NCBI GenBank assembly: GCA_026014685.1
Contig: JAOZHW010000005.1
Coordinates: 124,001 to 188,000 of the forward strand
DNA length: 64,000 bases
From: Candidatus Bathyarchaeota archaeon
GTDB lineage: Archaea > Thermoproteota > Bathyarchaeia > Bathyarchaeales > Bathycorpusculaceae
Reading direction: 5' to 3'
Shown here: positions 18,999-27,130 of the stretch, piece after piece
Layout of the letters: every line of letters starts with the position of its first letter
Position numbering within the stretch: position 1 is the first letter of the stretch
The notes under the pieces: model-generated
Told to the model about the DNA's origin: nothing
What the model saw: the letters and a program-made list of their open reading frames with translations, nothing else
Database searches by the model: none
Made by a program: the position numbers and the translations under genes

Positions 18999-20678
18999 TT
19001 ACACTGCGGTTTTTATTGGAATGGCGGCTTTTTTGGCGGCTTCTTCTGTGAGCATCCCAATTAATTGACCATTTTTGACTATCGCCGCTCGCTTGAACCC
19101 CTTATCTGCCATCAACTTCATCGCTGTCACCATAGACTCATCGCCCTGCAGAATAATTAGCGGCGTGAATTTGAGGTCTTTTGCAAGGGTTTTGTGTGGA
19201 TTTTTACGGGCATCTATGATTTCTTTCAGTATTTCGCGGTCGTTGATGACGCCGACGGGTTTATTGCGCTCGGTGATAAGCACAGAATTCACGTTACAAA
19301 AAAGCATCTGCTTAACTACATCTGCAACGGTGTCGTTTGCTTCAACTTCGACTGTAGGCAGTTTTGTGCCTGCTTGACTGCTGATTTCGGTGATGTCTAT
19401 GCCGCGTTTCCAGATGTCGTTGAGCATTTCGCTGGTGCGTTCAATTTGGCTAGTGTCAGTGGAGTAGAAGGTGTCAGGTAAATAGAAGGCGGATTCGGAG
19501 GAGAAGTCGCTGAGCGGTGGAGTTTTGAACATGAAGAGGTGTTTGTTGTCTACCAACATCATGGTCAGGTAGCTTATGGGTACATGTTTGATTTCGTAGT
19601 GTTCAGCGAGTTTCTGGGCTGGCTCCAAGTTGTCAAGGTCGATAGATGCCATTAAGCGGATCTTTAATCCCTTTTTAAAGAAGTTGATTAAGGGGTCGTC
19701 TTCGGCGAGGCGGTTAACACTCTGCGAAGAAGTGATGATAACCACGTCATTCTTTGCGGACTCCAGCACTTTGGTCACTTTGTTCCAAGCCTCTTCAGCG
19801 CCTTTAATCACTAAGGTTTCGCCAATTGGGATGCCGCTTTTAAGCTCATCAATGCGTCTTGAAGCGTCTACGCCGCTATGCCACATCTGAACAAAAAACG
19901 CCTTCAAAACAGAAATGAACATTTTATCGTTAATCCAAAGCCCCTCATCCTCCAAGTTGAGCACGGAAGCTTCGTTGCCAAAAGGCGCGTAGAGGATGGC
20001 TTCTTCCTCGTCTTTGATTAGGAAGCGGGGGAAGAATTTAGCGCCCATGTTGACGTGGCGGAGTTTTATGTTAAGTTCCTGGTTGGTTATGCTGCGATCG
20101 AGGCGTTCAGCGACTTTGAGGTTCTCGTTGGATACGTCGGTTATGATTTGAACTTGCACATCGCGGTCCTTTGATATGTCCATCGCTGTATCAAAGACGC
20201 CTGCGATGTCTTCCTGAATAAGCCCCAACGCAGTGGTTAAGATGATAACTTCAGATTTGGATTCCTCGATCATGTTGAGCATTTTTGAATGGATTTTTTT
20301 CTTGCCTGTTATGATGGAGAATTTGGCGACGGGGTACTCTGATTCGGGCGCGCTTATGGATTCCCAGGCTGTGAGGAGAGTCTGTTTCTGCTCGTTTAAA
20401 GTTGCGACCTCGTTCTTTTTGGCAGTGATAAAGTTGTCTACCAACGCGGCGAAGGGCACAATGGTGAAGCGTGTGGGCCGCTCAAGGGTTGCTTCGATGA
20501 AGCCTTTTTCTTGGAGTTTTTTAAACGTGCGGTAAGCTTGCACGCGTTCCATCTTGAGGCGTTTGGCGACGAAACTGGTGGATTGGACACCGCTTTTGGC
20601 GAGAAACATGTAGACTTGGATTTCTCTTTTTGAGAGACCTAAAAGTTGAAGGAAGCGGGTTATGTCTTTCTCGCTCAT
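18999..20678 (-). CDS. TrmB-type regulator fused to a CBS pair
   Basis: A protein of 559 residues. Residues about 1-85 are a TrmB winged helix (LGLSKREIQVYMFLAKSG then RVQAYRTFKKLQEKGF). A coiled stretch follows, then two PLD-like effector modules beginning FSIITGKKKIHSKML and VLESAKNDVVIITSS, as in TrmB sugar or phospholipase-like sensor domains. Residues about 440-555 form two CBS motifs (VNSVLITERNKPVGVINDRE and GFKRAAIVKNGQLIGMLTEE), which usually bind adenosyl ligands. The fusion suggests one factor reading both a metabolite and adenylate state. The start is ATG at 20678; it may control the adjacent glycolytic genes (inference). Confidence 0.85.
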   Translation of the reverse strand: MSEKDITRFLQLLGLSKREIQVYMFLAKSGVQSTSFVAKRLKMERVQAYRTFKKLQEKGFIEATLERPTRFTIVPFAALVDNFITAKKNEVATLNEQKQTLLTAWESISAPESEYPVAKFSIITGKKKIHSKMLNMIEESKSEVIILTTALGLIQEDIAGVFDTAMDISKDRDVQVQIITDVSNENLKVAERLDRSITNQELNIKLRHVNMGAKFFPRFLIKDEEEAILYAPFGNEASVLNLEDEGLWINDKMFISVLKAFFVQMWHSGVDASRRIDELKSGIPIGETLVIKGAEEAWNKVTKVLESAKNDVVIITSSQSVNRLAEDDPLINFFKKGLKIRLMASIDLDNLEPAQKLAEHYEIKHVPISYLTMMLVDNKHLFMFKTPPLSDFSSESAFYLPDTFYSTDTSQIERTSEMLNDIWKRGIDITEISSQAGTKLPTVEVEANDTVADVVKQMLFCNVNSVLITERNKPVGVINDREILKEIIDARKNPHKTLAKDLKFTPLIILQGDESMVTAMKLMADKGFKRAAIVKNGQLIGMLTEEAAKKAAIPIKTAV

Positions 20679-20782
20679 CAATTAACCGCCGTGTAAAACG
20701 CCGCATTAACATTTGTAAAGTAGGTTGAGGCACCTAATAAATTGTATCTTTTTTGACACAACAAAACACAATAAGTATGGAT

Positions 20783-21448
20783 TTAAACAAGCGTCCGCTG
20801 CCTACTGCCATGCTCAGCCTTCACACGTCGGGCTGGCTCCCAAGACTTCCGCACACAACTCGGATAACAACCCCCATTCTCACAAAGCAACCGCTCAAGA
20901 AACCCCATAGTCTTTTCGTCGGTTAAGTAGCCGCTCCCAAAGTCGCCATACGTAACCTTTAGCGCCTCAATTTCACGGTCTCGCTCGACCTTAGCAATGA
21001 CCGAAGCAGCTGAAACCACAGGAAAGGTGCGGTCGGCTTTATGCTTCGAAATTATGACAGTTTGGATTGTGAGGCACTCTTTGATGTGTTCACCGAAGCG
21101 CTCTTGTCGCACGTCAGCAGCGTCCACGTAGGCTTCGTCGGGCTTTAGCTCTTGGATGACTTTTGCCATCGTTTGAGCTTCCAGACGGTTGAGTTTGTAG
21201 AGTGCACGTTTACTACGGACGGCTTTGTCGATGAGGTAAGGCAAGACTTTTATGACGTGATAGCTGCTTACGAGTTTTAGAATTTCTGGGTAGAGAGCTT
21301 CACGCTTTTTGGGTGTCAGCAGCTTTGAATCTTTAACGCCTAACTCTGCGAGTTGGGGCAGATTATCTGAATGCACACAAACGCCCGCCACCACCAAAGG
21401 TCCGATTACGCATCCACGTCCCGCCTCATCTACCCCCGCAATCAGCAT
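20783..21448 (-). CDS. rnhB: Ribonuclease HII
   Basis: A protein of 221 residues from the ATG at 21448 (GAGGA site about 9 bases upstream); an ATG at 21472 is less likely. The active site is complete: IAGVDEAGRGCVIGPLV, GVKDSKLLTPKKRE, EAYVDAADV and the late VVSAASVIAKVERD with the final DFGSGYLTDEKT. It removes RNA from RNA-DNA hybrids, including Okazaki primers and misincorporated ribonucleotides. It ends in a short Arg-rich tail. Confidence 0.95.
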   Translation of the reverse strand: MLIAGVDEAGRGCVIGPLVVAGVCVHSDNLPQLAELGVKDSKLLTPKKREALYPEILKLVSSYHVIKVLPYLIDKAVRSKRALYKLNRLEAQTMAKVIQELKPDEAYVDAADVRQERFGEHIKECLTIQTVIISKHKADRTFPVVSAASVIAKVERDREIEALKVTYGDFGSGYLTDEKTMGFLERLLCENGGCYPSCVRKSWEPARRVKAEHGSRQRTLV

Positions 21449-21511
21449 AGATGTTTCCTCGTGAATGTGCATCAGTTTTCTAGGCTATATTGCTTTTCCA
21501 AAATAGCAGAG

Positions 21512-22066
21512 CTACACGGGCAAGTGCATTTCGCCCACAGAGTAATGCACGATTTCGCCTCGGCGGTTCATAACAGCCAAAACCAACTCTTTCTTTTGAC
21601 TCTGACACTTCTGCAACGCAGCCACCAAGTCGCCGATAGGCAAAGGTTTGCCCTCTTGTGTCACCAAAATCAGATACGGCGCAGTATCCTTGCCGTATGC
21701 CCCGCGCTCATAGATGCGGAAGTCGATGCCTGCACCGAACCCCTCACGCACCACGTACCCGCGGCTTCGCAGGTCACGGTAAACAAGGTAGTTTACCCAA
21801 GCGTTCTCGTTTTGTGTTTCGTAGCAATGGAGGACAACTTGAAAAGTCATGGATGTGCCGTCTTTGTCTTGGACTTCAAGCATGCCCTTGTCTTGCAGAT
21901 AGAGAGCCTCAAAAAAAGCCAACGTGAAAACCTTGCCCTCAACAGTGCCGTACCCGCGGCTGGTAAGCTGGTCGATGCTGCTCTGCTCAGAAACCACTAC
22001 ACCCTTCTCTGCGATAGTTCCTGTGGTTCGGAACTCTACAGGTGCCGCTTTTTTTTGTTCACTCAT
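21512..22066 (-). CDS. tRNA-splicing endonuclease, structural-type subunit
   Basis: The ATG at 22066 (MSEQKKAAPVEF) gives 184 residues, the same length as the subunit at 9103; the longer frame would run into mtnA. The family signature YLVYRDLRSRGYVVREGFGAG and the Tyr of DFRIYERG are present, and a Lys pair sits in QKKELVLAV. The position of the catalytic His is Asp-Thr (GKDTAPYLILV). It is therefore probably the non-catalytic beta partner in a heterotetrameric EndA. It lies just downstream of mtnA on the same strand. Confidence 0.85.
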   Translation of the reverse strand: MSEQKKAAPVEFRTTGTIAEKGVVVSEQSSIDQLTSRGYGTVEGKVFTLAFFEALYLQDKGMLEVQDKDGTSMTFQVVLHCYETQNENAWVNYLVYRDLRSRGYVVREGFGAGIDFRIYERGAYGKDTAPYLILVTQEGKPLPIGDLVAALQKCQSQKKELVLAVMNRRGEIVHYSVGEMHLPV

Positions 22067-22091
22067 AATTATCCGCTTCACAGGGGGTATG

Positions 22092-23114
22092 TTATAGTTT
22101 TCCTTTCTTGAAGGCGGAAAAGTCTTTGCTGTAGTAGACTTTTGTTTCGCAGATAATAGCAGTAACATACTTCAGGGGCGTGGCGTCAAAAGCGGGGTTG
22201 TAGACGGCGACGCCGTCGGGAGCGGTTTGCTGGCAGCCGACATGGGTGACTTCGTCGGGTTTGCGTTCCTCTATGGTTACATCTGCGGCTTTGCATGATA
22301 AATCGAATGTGGATTTCGGTGCGGCGACGTAGAAGGGGATCTTGTGTTCATGCGCCAAAACCGCCACTCCATAAGTGCCGATTTTGTTGAAAACTGCGTC
22401 CTGCACGATGCGGTCAGCGCCCACGATGACTTTGTTTACCATGCCTTTGCTCATGACATGTGCAGCCATGTTGTCGGTAATTAGCGTGACGGGTATGCCG
22501 TCGCGTTTCAACTCGTAAGCCGTCAACCGTGCACCCTGCAGCAGAGGCCGCGTTTCATCAGCTATAACTTTGATTTTTTTACCCTGCTCCCATGCTGCCC
22601 GTATGACACCAAGTGCAGTGCCGTATTCAACCGTCGCAAGTTCACCTGCGTTGCAGTGAGTCAAAATCGTGTCCCCATCTTCAATGAGGACAGAACCGTT
22701 TTTGCCAATCGCACGGTTCTGGGCGGCATCTTCGTCAGCAATTCTCTGTGCTTCCTCGACAACCACAGCTTTGAGCTCATCTACACCACCCGAGACGGTC
22801 TTCGCCTTGCCCAACACGCGGTCAACGCCCCAAAACAAGTTAACTGCAGTAGGCCGCTGAGCCTTAATGAGTACCCCCGCTGCTTCGAGTTCTGCGAGTA
22901 ACTGCTGGGGGGTTTTTGCTTTGGATTTGTAGGCTGCAATAGCTATGCCAAACCCTGCCGCTGCCCCTAAAAGCGGTGCACCTCGAACGCGAAGCATCTT
23001 TATGGCTTCTGCCATTTGCTCGACGGTTTTGATTTCTAAGGTGACTTCTTGGAGGGGTAGTTTGGTTTGGTCAGGAGTTATTACTGTACCATTTTGCCAC
23101 TTGATCATCCGCAT
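22092..23114 (-). CDS. mtnA: Methylthioribose-1-phosphate isomerase
   Basis: A protein of 340 residues of the eIF2B/MtnA superfamily. Motifs include RVRGAPLLGAAAGF near residue 43, THCNAGELATVEYGTALG, VIADETRPLLQGARLTAYEL and VIVGADRIVQDAVFNKIGT, which carry the Cys and Asp used in the aldose-ketose isomerisation. MTR-1-P isomerase belongs to the methionine salvage pathway. The close relative ribose-1,5-bisphosphate isomerase of the archaeal AMP pathway is less likely given the MtnA-type CNAG and DETRP strings. AGAGGA lies before the ATG at 23114. Confidence 0.88.
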   Translation of the reverse strand: MRMIKWQNGTVITPDQTKLPLQEVTLEIKTVEQMAEAIKMLRVRGAPLLGAAAGFGIAIAAYKSKAKTPQQLLAELEAAGVLIKAQRPTAVNLFWGVDRVLGKAKTVSGGVDELKAVVVEEAQRIADEDAAQNRAIGKNGSVLIEDGDTILTHCNAGELATVEYGTALGVIRAAWEQGKKIKVIADETRPLLQGARLTAYELKRDGIPVTLITDNMAAHVMSKGMVNKVIVGADRIVQDAVFNKIGTYGVAVLAHEHKIPFYVAAPKSTFDLSCKAADVTIEERKPDEVTHVGCQQTAPDGVAVYNPAFDATPLKYVTAIICETKVYYSKDFSAFKKGKL

Positions 23115-23135
23115 GTATGGTTCCTCTTTGGCGGT

Positions 23136-23885
23136 TTAGCTGCGGTCAAAAGGAGACTTGAGGTGGGTAACGACTTCGACGGGCGAGTCTTCACCTGACT
23201 TTAGGCGCTTCTTCCACTCTTCGCCCACCGCGATAAGCGAGAATATACCTGAAACTTCGGCTTTAGATTTCTTCACCAAATTAACCAGCGCCTCCTGCGT
23301 CTCGCCACTCTTAATCATGTCATCTACTACGAGCACACTATCGCGTTTTTTGATGGAGTCCTTAGGAATGTAGAGCGTTACGGTTACGCCGCTGTCACGT
23401 CCCAAAATGTAGGTTTCTTCAAGAAAAGCTTTGACGCCGACTTCCTTGTTACGCTTCGCAACGATAAGGTTGACGCCTAACGCGTTGGCAACCATAGTGG
23501 CTAATGGGATGCCGTCGGTTGCAGCGGTCAAAATTTTTGTAACACGTTTCCCTGCAAAGTTTGCTAGGGCATGGTTGGCAGCTTGTTGAAGTATGTTGTA
23601 GTCTCCGACGATTTCGGTGTTGTCAAAGTAGCCGATGTCGTCGAATTTGATTCTGCTGCGAAGTTCTGCTTCGAGGCCGACGAGTTTGGTGAGCACACGC
23701 CAAAGCTGTTTGGCGCGGGTGGTGTTGGGCAAAACGTGACCTTTGGCGTAGCGGCTTAGTACTGTGACTGGTAAGCCTGTTTTTGAGGCTAACTCGCGGT
23801 AGGTGATGTTTCGTTTGTATTTTGCTGTGCGTAGAAGCTCGATGGTCATTAGTCGAAGTTTTAGGTCTTCTGCGTGAGTGCTCAA
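23136..23885 (-). CDS. GfcR-like regulator: HTH plus phosphoribosyltransferase domain
   Basis: A protein of 249 residues from TTG 23885. Residues about 20-80 form a helix-turn-helix (YRELASKTGLPVTVLSRYAK). Residues about 90-240 are a type I phosphoribosyltransferase fold with the PRPP loop SVLVVDDMIKSGETQEAL. This matches the archaeal GfcR/PurR-like group of regulators that were annotated as orotate phosphoribosyltransferase-like. It probably responds to a phosphosugar or PRPP and controls nucleotide or sugar genes. It lies 21 bases upstream of mtnA. Confidence 0.82.
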   Translation of the reverse strand: MSTHAEDLKLRLMTIELLRTAKYKRNITYRELASKTGLPVTVLSRYAKGHVLPNTTRAKQLWRVLTKLVGLEAELRSRIKFDDIGYFDNTEIVGDYNILQQAANHALANFAGKRVTKILTAATDGIPLATMVANALGVNLIVAKRNKEVGVKAFLEETYILGRDSGVTVTLYIPKDSIKKRDSVLVVDDMIKSGETQEALVNLVKKSKAEVSGIFSLIAVGEEWKKRLKSGEDSPVEVVTHLKSPFDRS

Positions 23886-23915
23886 CTTCCCTTTCCCTCA
23901 ATTTACACATATACG

Positions 23916-23931
23916 TCAATTAATATATTGA
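23916..23931. promoter_or_regulatory. Palindromic AT-rich element upstream of the GfcR-like gene
   Basis: A 16-base inverted repeat with TCAAT and ATTGA arms around an AT-rich centre lies 31-46 bases before the regulator start, where the TATA box belongs. It could be an autoregulatory operator or simply the promoter core. Confidence 0.35.
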
Positions 23932-24014
23932 TACCTACTATTGCAGGTTGAAGATTTATAACTTTCCGTTAAAAAACCAGAGTTAAAAAATGCAACATTC
24001 AAAAGAAGAGGATT

Positions 24015-24407
24015 TTAGGTTGAGTATTTTGTGAAGTAGATTACACCGTTTTCTTTGAAACCACGCAGCAACTCGCAATGACGTAGTACAGCGAATTCCC
24101 TCTCCAAAACTTGCGGAGTAAGGTTGAGGATTTTCATGACATCTTCACGACTGATAGGCCCTTTATTCGCGATAAGGTCATAGATTCTTTTCTGCAACTC
24201 ACTCAAGCCCTCAGTGCCTGTCTGCCCAAGCTGTTTACGCACCATCAACGTAGAAGAGACCGCGGTCGGATCACAGGTTCTGGGCGGATTCATCAAGTCA
24301 AAACAGCAATCCTCACAGAGAGATTTACCTTGATAGAGAGTAACTTCGTTTTCAGCTAATTCTACCCCGCAAAGCTCACACTTCACACTAACCGCCTCAA
24401 ACGTCAT
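24015..24407 (-). CDS. Zinc-finger plus winged-helix protein
   Basis: A protein of 130 residues. The N-terminal 40 residues hold a LIM-like pair of Cys pairs (CELCGVEL and CEDCCFDL) likely to bind zinc. Residues about 62-128 form a winged helix (LQKRIYDLIANKGPISREDV then LEREFAVLRHCELL). No direct functional family is recognised; a transcription regulator is the simplest reading. It is divergent from the membrane transporter-like gene at 24505, which is a candidate target. Confidence 0.7.
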   Translation of the reverse strand: MTFEAVSVKCELCGVELAENEVTLYQGKSLCEDCCFDLMNPPRTCDPTAVSSTLMVRKQLGQTGTEGLSELQKRIYDLIANKGPISREDVMKILNLTPQVLEREFAVLRHCELLRGFKENGVIYFTKYST

Positions 24408-24449
24408 ACTGCCAACCGGCTTATTTTCTGTTTCGCAGCCACCGCTGAG

Positions 24450-24460
24450 AATATATGTTT
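24450..24460 (+). promoter_or_regulatory. TATA box for the ECF-type membrane protein
   Basis: AATATATGTTT lies 45-55 bases before the ATG at 24505. A transcript starting about 25 bases downstream would begin after the upstream ATG at 24466, favouring 24505 as the true start. Confidence 0.5.
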
Positions 24461-24504
24461 TTAAAATGGAAAAGAGACTGCTAATAGCAAACGGGGTTAA
24501 TGGG

Positions 24505-25056
24505 ATGCAAAGGCTTCAAAGGCTATTCATACTCGCCTTGTTCGGCTCAATCATCTTTGTCGCCAACATCTTCCTACCGCCACCGTTTAACTACCTCATG
24601 ATGGTCATCCAAGCCGTATTTCTAGCATTAAGCGCGCTTTTCATCAAAAAAGCAGGAGCCATGTACGCTGGTGCAATCGGCGGACTACTAACCGCACTAC
24701 TAAGCGGTTCCGCGCTTGGACCCTTCACATTCTTCTTCAGTTTCCTCTTCGGCGTCTACGTAGACCTGTTCATATTCTTTTTCAGAATAAAAGGCACCCG
24801 AGAAGGAGTAAACCGCAACCGCCTCATAGCCGCAATGACGCTGAGCACCCTTTTGATTGCAGTTTCAAGCTACTCTGCCTTTGCATTACTCCCACAATCG
24901 TTTAATCTGGAAAGAATCGCTTTTGTCAGCCTTTTCGTACAGCCAAGCCCAATGTTAACTGCGTTAGTGTTGTTTATGGGTCCCGCAACAGGTGCAGTGG
25001 CAGGATACGCCGCAGCTTACCTCTGGAACAAGTACCTGCGCTACCTCAGCCCTTAG
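24505..25056 (+). CDS. Small membrane protein resembling an ECF transporter S component
   Basis: A protein of 183 residues with about six hydrophobic segments and a glycine-rich central part (AGAIGGLLTALLSGSALGPF), then FFSFLFGVYVDLFIFFF. Length, topology and the Gly-rich loop resemble substrate-binding S components of ECF vitamin transporters, without a diagnostic substrate motif. The start is set at ATG 24505 from the TATA position and the upstream GGGGT. It ends convergently with the PIN-like gene, with stops overlapping in TTAG. No ECF ATPase or T component is nearby. Confidence 0.65.
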   Translation: MQRLQRLFILALFGSIIFVANIFLPPPFNYLMMVIQAVFLALSALFIKKAGAMYAGAIGGLLTALLSGSALGPFTFFFSFLFGVYVDLFIFFFRIKGTREGVNRNRLIAAMTLSTLLIAVSSYSAFALLPQSFNLERIAFVSLFVQPSPMLTALVLFMGPATGAVAGYAAAYLWNKYLRYLSP

Positions 25057-25328
25057 AAGCCTTTGAATTCAGCTTTGATTTTTTCGTCTACAAGTTTAGC
25101 GATCATCAAGCTCGAAATAAACACACACCTAACGCCCAACAATTCTGCCAGTTCCGCAGGTTTCTGATCTTGAGTAACCAGCAACAAATCATGCTTAAGC
25201 GCGTATTCAACTACATCGCGGTCTTTAGCTGCCTTCAACCCTGCTTCCTGAGCGGTCAAAACCTCGTAGCCCAAAGTCTCAAAATACTCTTTCAACCCCG
25301 CGTACATCTCGTCAAGTAGAAGCTTCAT
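25053..25328 (-). CDS. DUF5615-type PIN-like protein
   Basis: A protein of 91 residues: KLLLDEMYAGLKEYFETLGY at the start, then AKDRDVVEYALKHDLLLVTQD. This is the compact PIN-like (Mut7-C/DUF5615) layout, with acidic residues in the first strand and the late TQD. Relatives are predicted RNases and often toxins, but no antitoxin gene is adjacent. It may equally be a housekeeping nuclease. It begins with ATG at 25328. Confidence 0.75.
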   Translation of the reverse strand: MKLLLDEMYAGLKEYFETLGYEVLTAQEAGLKAAKDRDVVEYALKHDLLLVTQDQKPAELAELLGVRCVFISSLMIAKLVDEKIKAEFKGF

Positions 25329-25384
25329 AGTAACCGCTTACTCACTGAAAGGAAAAATATTTAGGGTTTACCCAAAAACGGGGG

Positions 25385-26017
25385 TTAATCTATGAGCAAC
25401 AAGGCAAAGGAGTCAGCGCTCTTCGTGAACGGGAAAGTGAATGCTATACCCGCATTGGCAGCGGTTTTCTTCACATTTACGCCAATAGCGTCCTCGGACA
25501 TACGTGCCAGTTCAGGATGTCTGCAGATTTTGGTTTCGGTATTGCATTTTTCGCAGAGTTGACAATGCCCCGAAATAAACGCTATAGCAAGCGAATAACC
25601 CTTGTTCATAGCTGCCTTTTCCAAGCCCACGACGCTTTCAAGCATCTGACGTTTGGAGTCTTTCCAGCCCTGCCAGAACTTAGCCGCTTTTTCTTTAATA
25701 TCCTTGGGCACAGTGGGGTCGGTTTCATAAGTCATTAGGTACTTGTAGACCTCTGGTTCGGCACTTGCGTTAGTAGTGAATTTCATAAACATGGCGTAGC
25801 TGTATTCGGAGACGATTTTTCGGAATTGCTCAGCGGTGGGCGTGTAGGGTGGGCAGGCGAGAGTTTTGCCGTAATGGTTGCAGCCGACTTTGCACTTTAA
25901 GACGACACGGTCTTCAACGACGACTTTGCTGGTTGGGATGATTTTGGCGTCTGCGGCGCCTTTTTCGAGAGCTAACTTGACGAGGAATTCGAATTTTTTA
26001 GCATCATGCTCAGGCAT
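25385..26017 (-). CDS. DUF2284 Cys-rich metal-binding protein
   Basis: A protein of 210 residues from ATG 26017. The family pattern is clear: KCKVGCNHYGKTLACPPYTP near residue 45, and a late cluster HCQLCEKCNTETKICRHPEL, giving seven Cys in two groups likely to bind an iron-sulfur cluster or other metal. The C-terminal half ends in a short beta region. DUF2284 proteins are common in anaerobes, often near methyltransferase or corrinoid genes, but their role is not established. The promoter on the minus strand is at about 26047-26058 (TTTATATC), giving a short leader. Confidence 0.85.
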   Translation of the reverse strand: MPEHDAKKFEFLVKLALEKGAADAKIIPTSKVVVEDRVVLKCKVGCNHYGKTLACPPYTPTAEQFRKIVSEYSYAMFMKFTTNASAEPEVYKYLMTYETDPTVPKDIKEKAAKFWQGWKDSKRQMLESVVGLEKAAMNKGYSLAIAFISGHCQLCEKCNTETKICRHPELARMSEDAIGVNVKKTAANAGIAFTFPFTKSADSFALLLID

Positions 26018-26194
26018 AAAGGTCACTGGTTTGGGCTTGAAGAGCGTCTTTTGATATAAACGTTTAGCGACCTACACGATTTTGTGACGATTTATGTCGC
26101 AGTAACTCTGAAGTGGGAGTCTATCGAATGTTTTAAATATTTGCGGGAGTGCATGGTTTGACTTTCACATAACTGGAAAAGCAGTTTTTAGCTC

Positions 26195-26214
26195 TTTAAA
26201 TAAGGGGAGGGGTC
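26195..26214 (+). promoter_or_regulatory. TATA plus G-rich element, copy B
   Basis: TTTAAATAAGGGGAGGGG, preceded by GCAGTTTTT as in copy A. It points toward the convergent 3' end of cheR only about 40 bases away, so no protein gene is served. Confidence 0.45.
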
Positions 26215-26255
26215 TATAGGAAAGCCGCAAAAAGTTGGTTAGATGCATTTATACT

Positions 26256-27113
26256 TTAGAATAGCGGTTTGGCTGGTTTTTGGTAGACTCTTGTGACGTA
26301 GTCTAATGCTGTGAATACTTGTGCGGGTTCACCTGAGAGGATTTCGCTTTTGCCTGTTATGAAGTAGCCGCCGTCTCGAAGCGCACGGTAGAAGTTCATG
26401 TGTATGTGTTGTTGTCCTTCTTTGCTAAAGTATATCATGACGTTGCGGCATAAGATGAGGTCTAAGTTGACGTGCATAGGGGTTTTCATGAGGTCGAATT
26501 GTTCGAATTTGATTATGCTTTTAAGAAAATCTTTGACGTGGTAGTTTTCGCCTTCTTTGGTGAAGTACTTCTCGATGGTGCGTTGATCCATTGTGCTAAG
26601 TTGACGGGCAGTGTAAACTCCGTTTTGTGCCTTAGTTAAAGCGTCTTTGTCTATGTCGGAAGCAAAAATCGTCACAGGGTTACGGCTCAACGAGGGACCA
26701 AAAACCTTATGAACCAAAATCGAAAGCGAGTAAGGTTCTTCCCCTGAAGCACAACCCGCACTCCAAATCTTAACGGGATTTTTCGAGAAGAGAAACTTGG
26801 GTAACAACTTTTTTTCTATGTACTGGTAGACATCTCCGTCTCTGAAAAAGGTTGTATAGTTGATTGTTAGGTCGTTGAGTAGGTTAGTGAATTCTTCTGG
26901 GTGTTTTTTGAGGTAGATGATATAGCGGGCGTATGTGTTAGTCCCTGTTGCACGGAGGCGGATTTCGAATCGGCGCTTAAGGTATTCGTCGCGGTAGCCC
27001 GAAGTGTTTAAACCTGCAGATTCGGTGATCATGCGTTTGACTTTGTTGAAGGCGCTTTCTTCCAGATAATTCTGGAGGACTTCAGGTTTCTGTGTTTGCT
27101 CCAACACCATCAA
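26256..27113 (-). CDS. cheR: Chemotaxis protein methyltransferase CheR
   Basis: A protein of 285 residues. The N-terminal helical domain (residues about 18-85) includes GYRDEYLKRRFEIRLRATG. The SAM-binding domain has WSAGCASGEEPYSLSI near residue 118, IFASDIDKDAL and LILCRNVMIYFSKEGQ. It methylates Glu on chemoreceptors. There is no C-terminal TPR extension, so it is the plain CheR type. It is the last gene of the cheY-cheD-cheC-cheR operon. No receptor, CheA, CheB or CheW gene occurs in the window. Confidence 0.95.
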   Translation of the reverse strand: MMVLEQTQKPEVLQNYLEESAFNKVKRMITESAGLNTSGYRDEYLKRRFEIRLRATGTNTYARYIIYLKKHPEEFTNLLNDLTINYTTFFRDGDVYQYIEKKLLPKFLFSKNPVKIWSAGCASGEEPYSLSILVHKVFGPSLSRNPVTIFASDIDKDALTKAQNGVYTARQLSTMDQRTIEKYFTKEGENYHVKDFLKSIIKFEQFDLMKTPMHVNLDLILCRNVMIYFSKEGQQHIHMNFYRALRDGGYFITGKSEILSGEPAQVFTALDYVTRVYQKPAKPLF

Positions 27114-27130
27114 ACACCAATACCGTTGCT

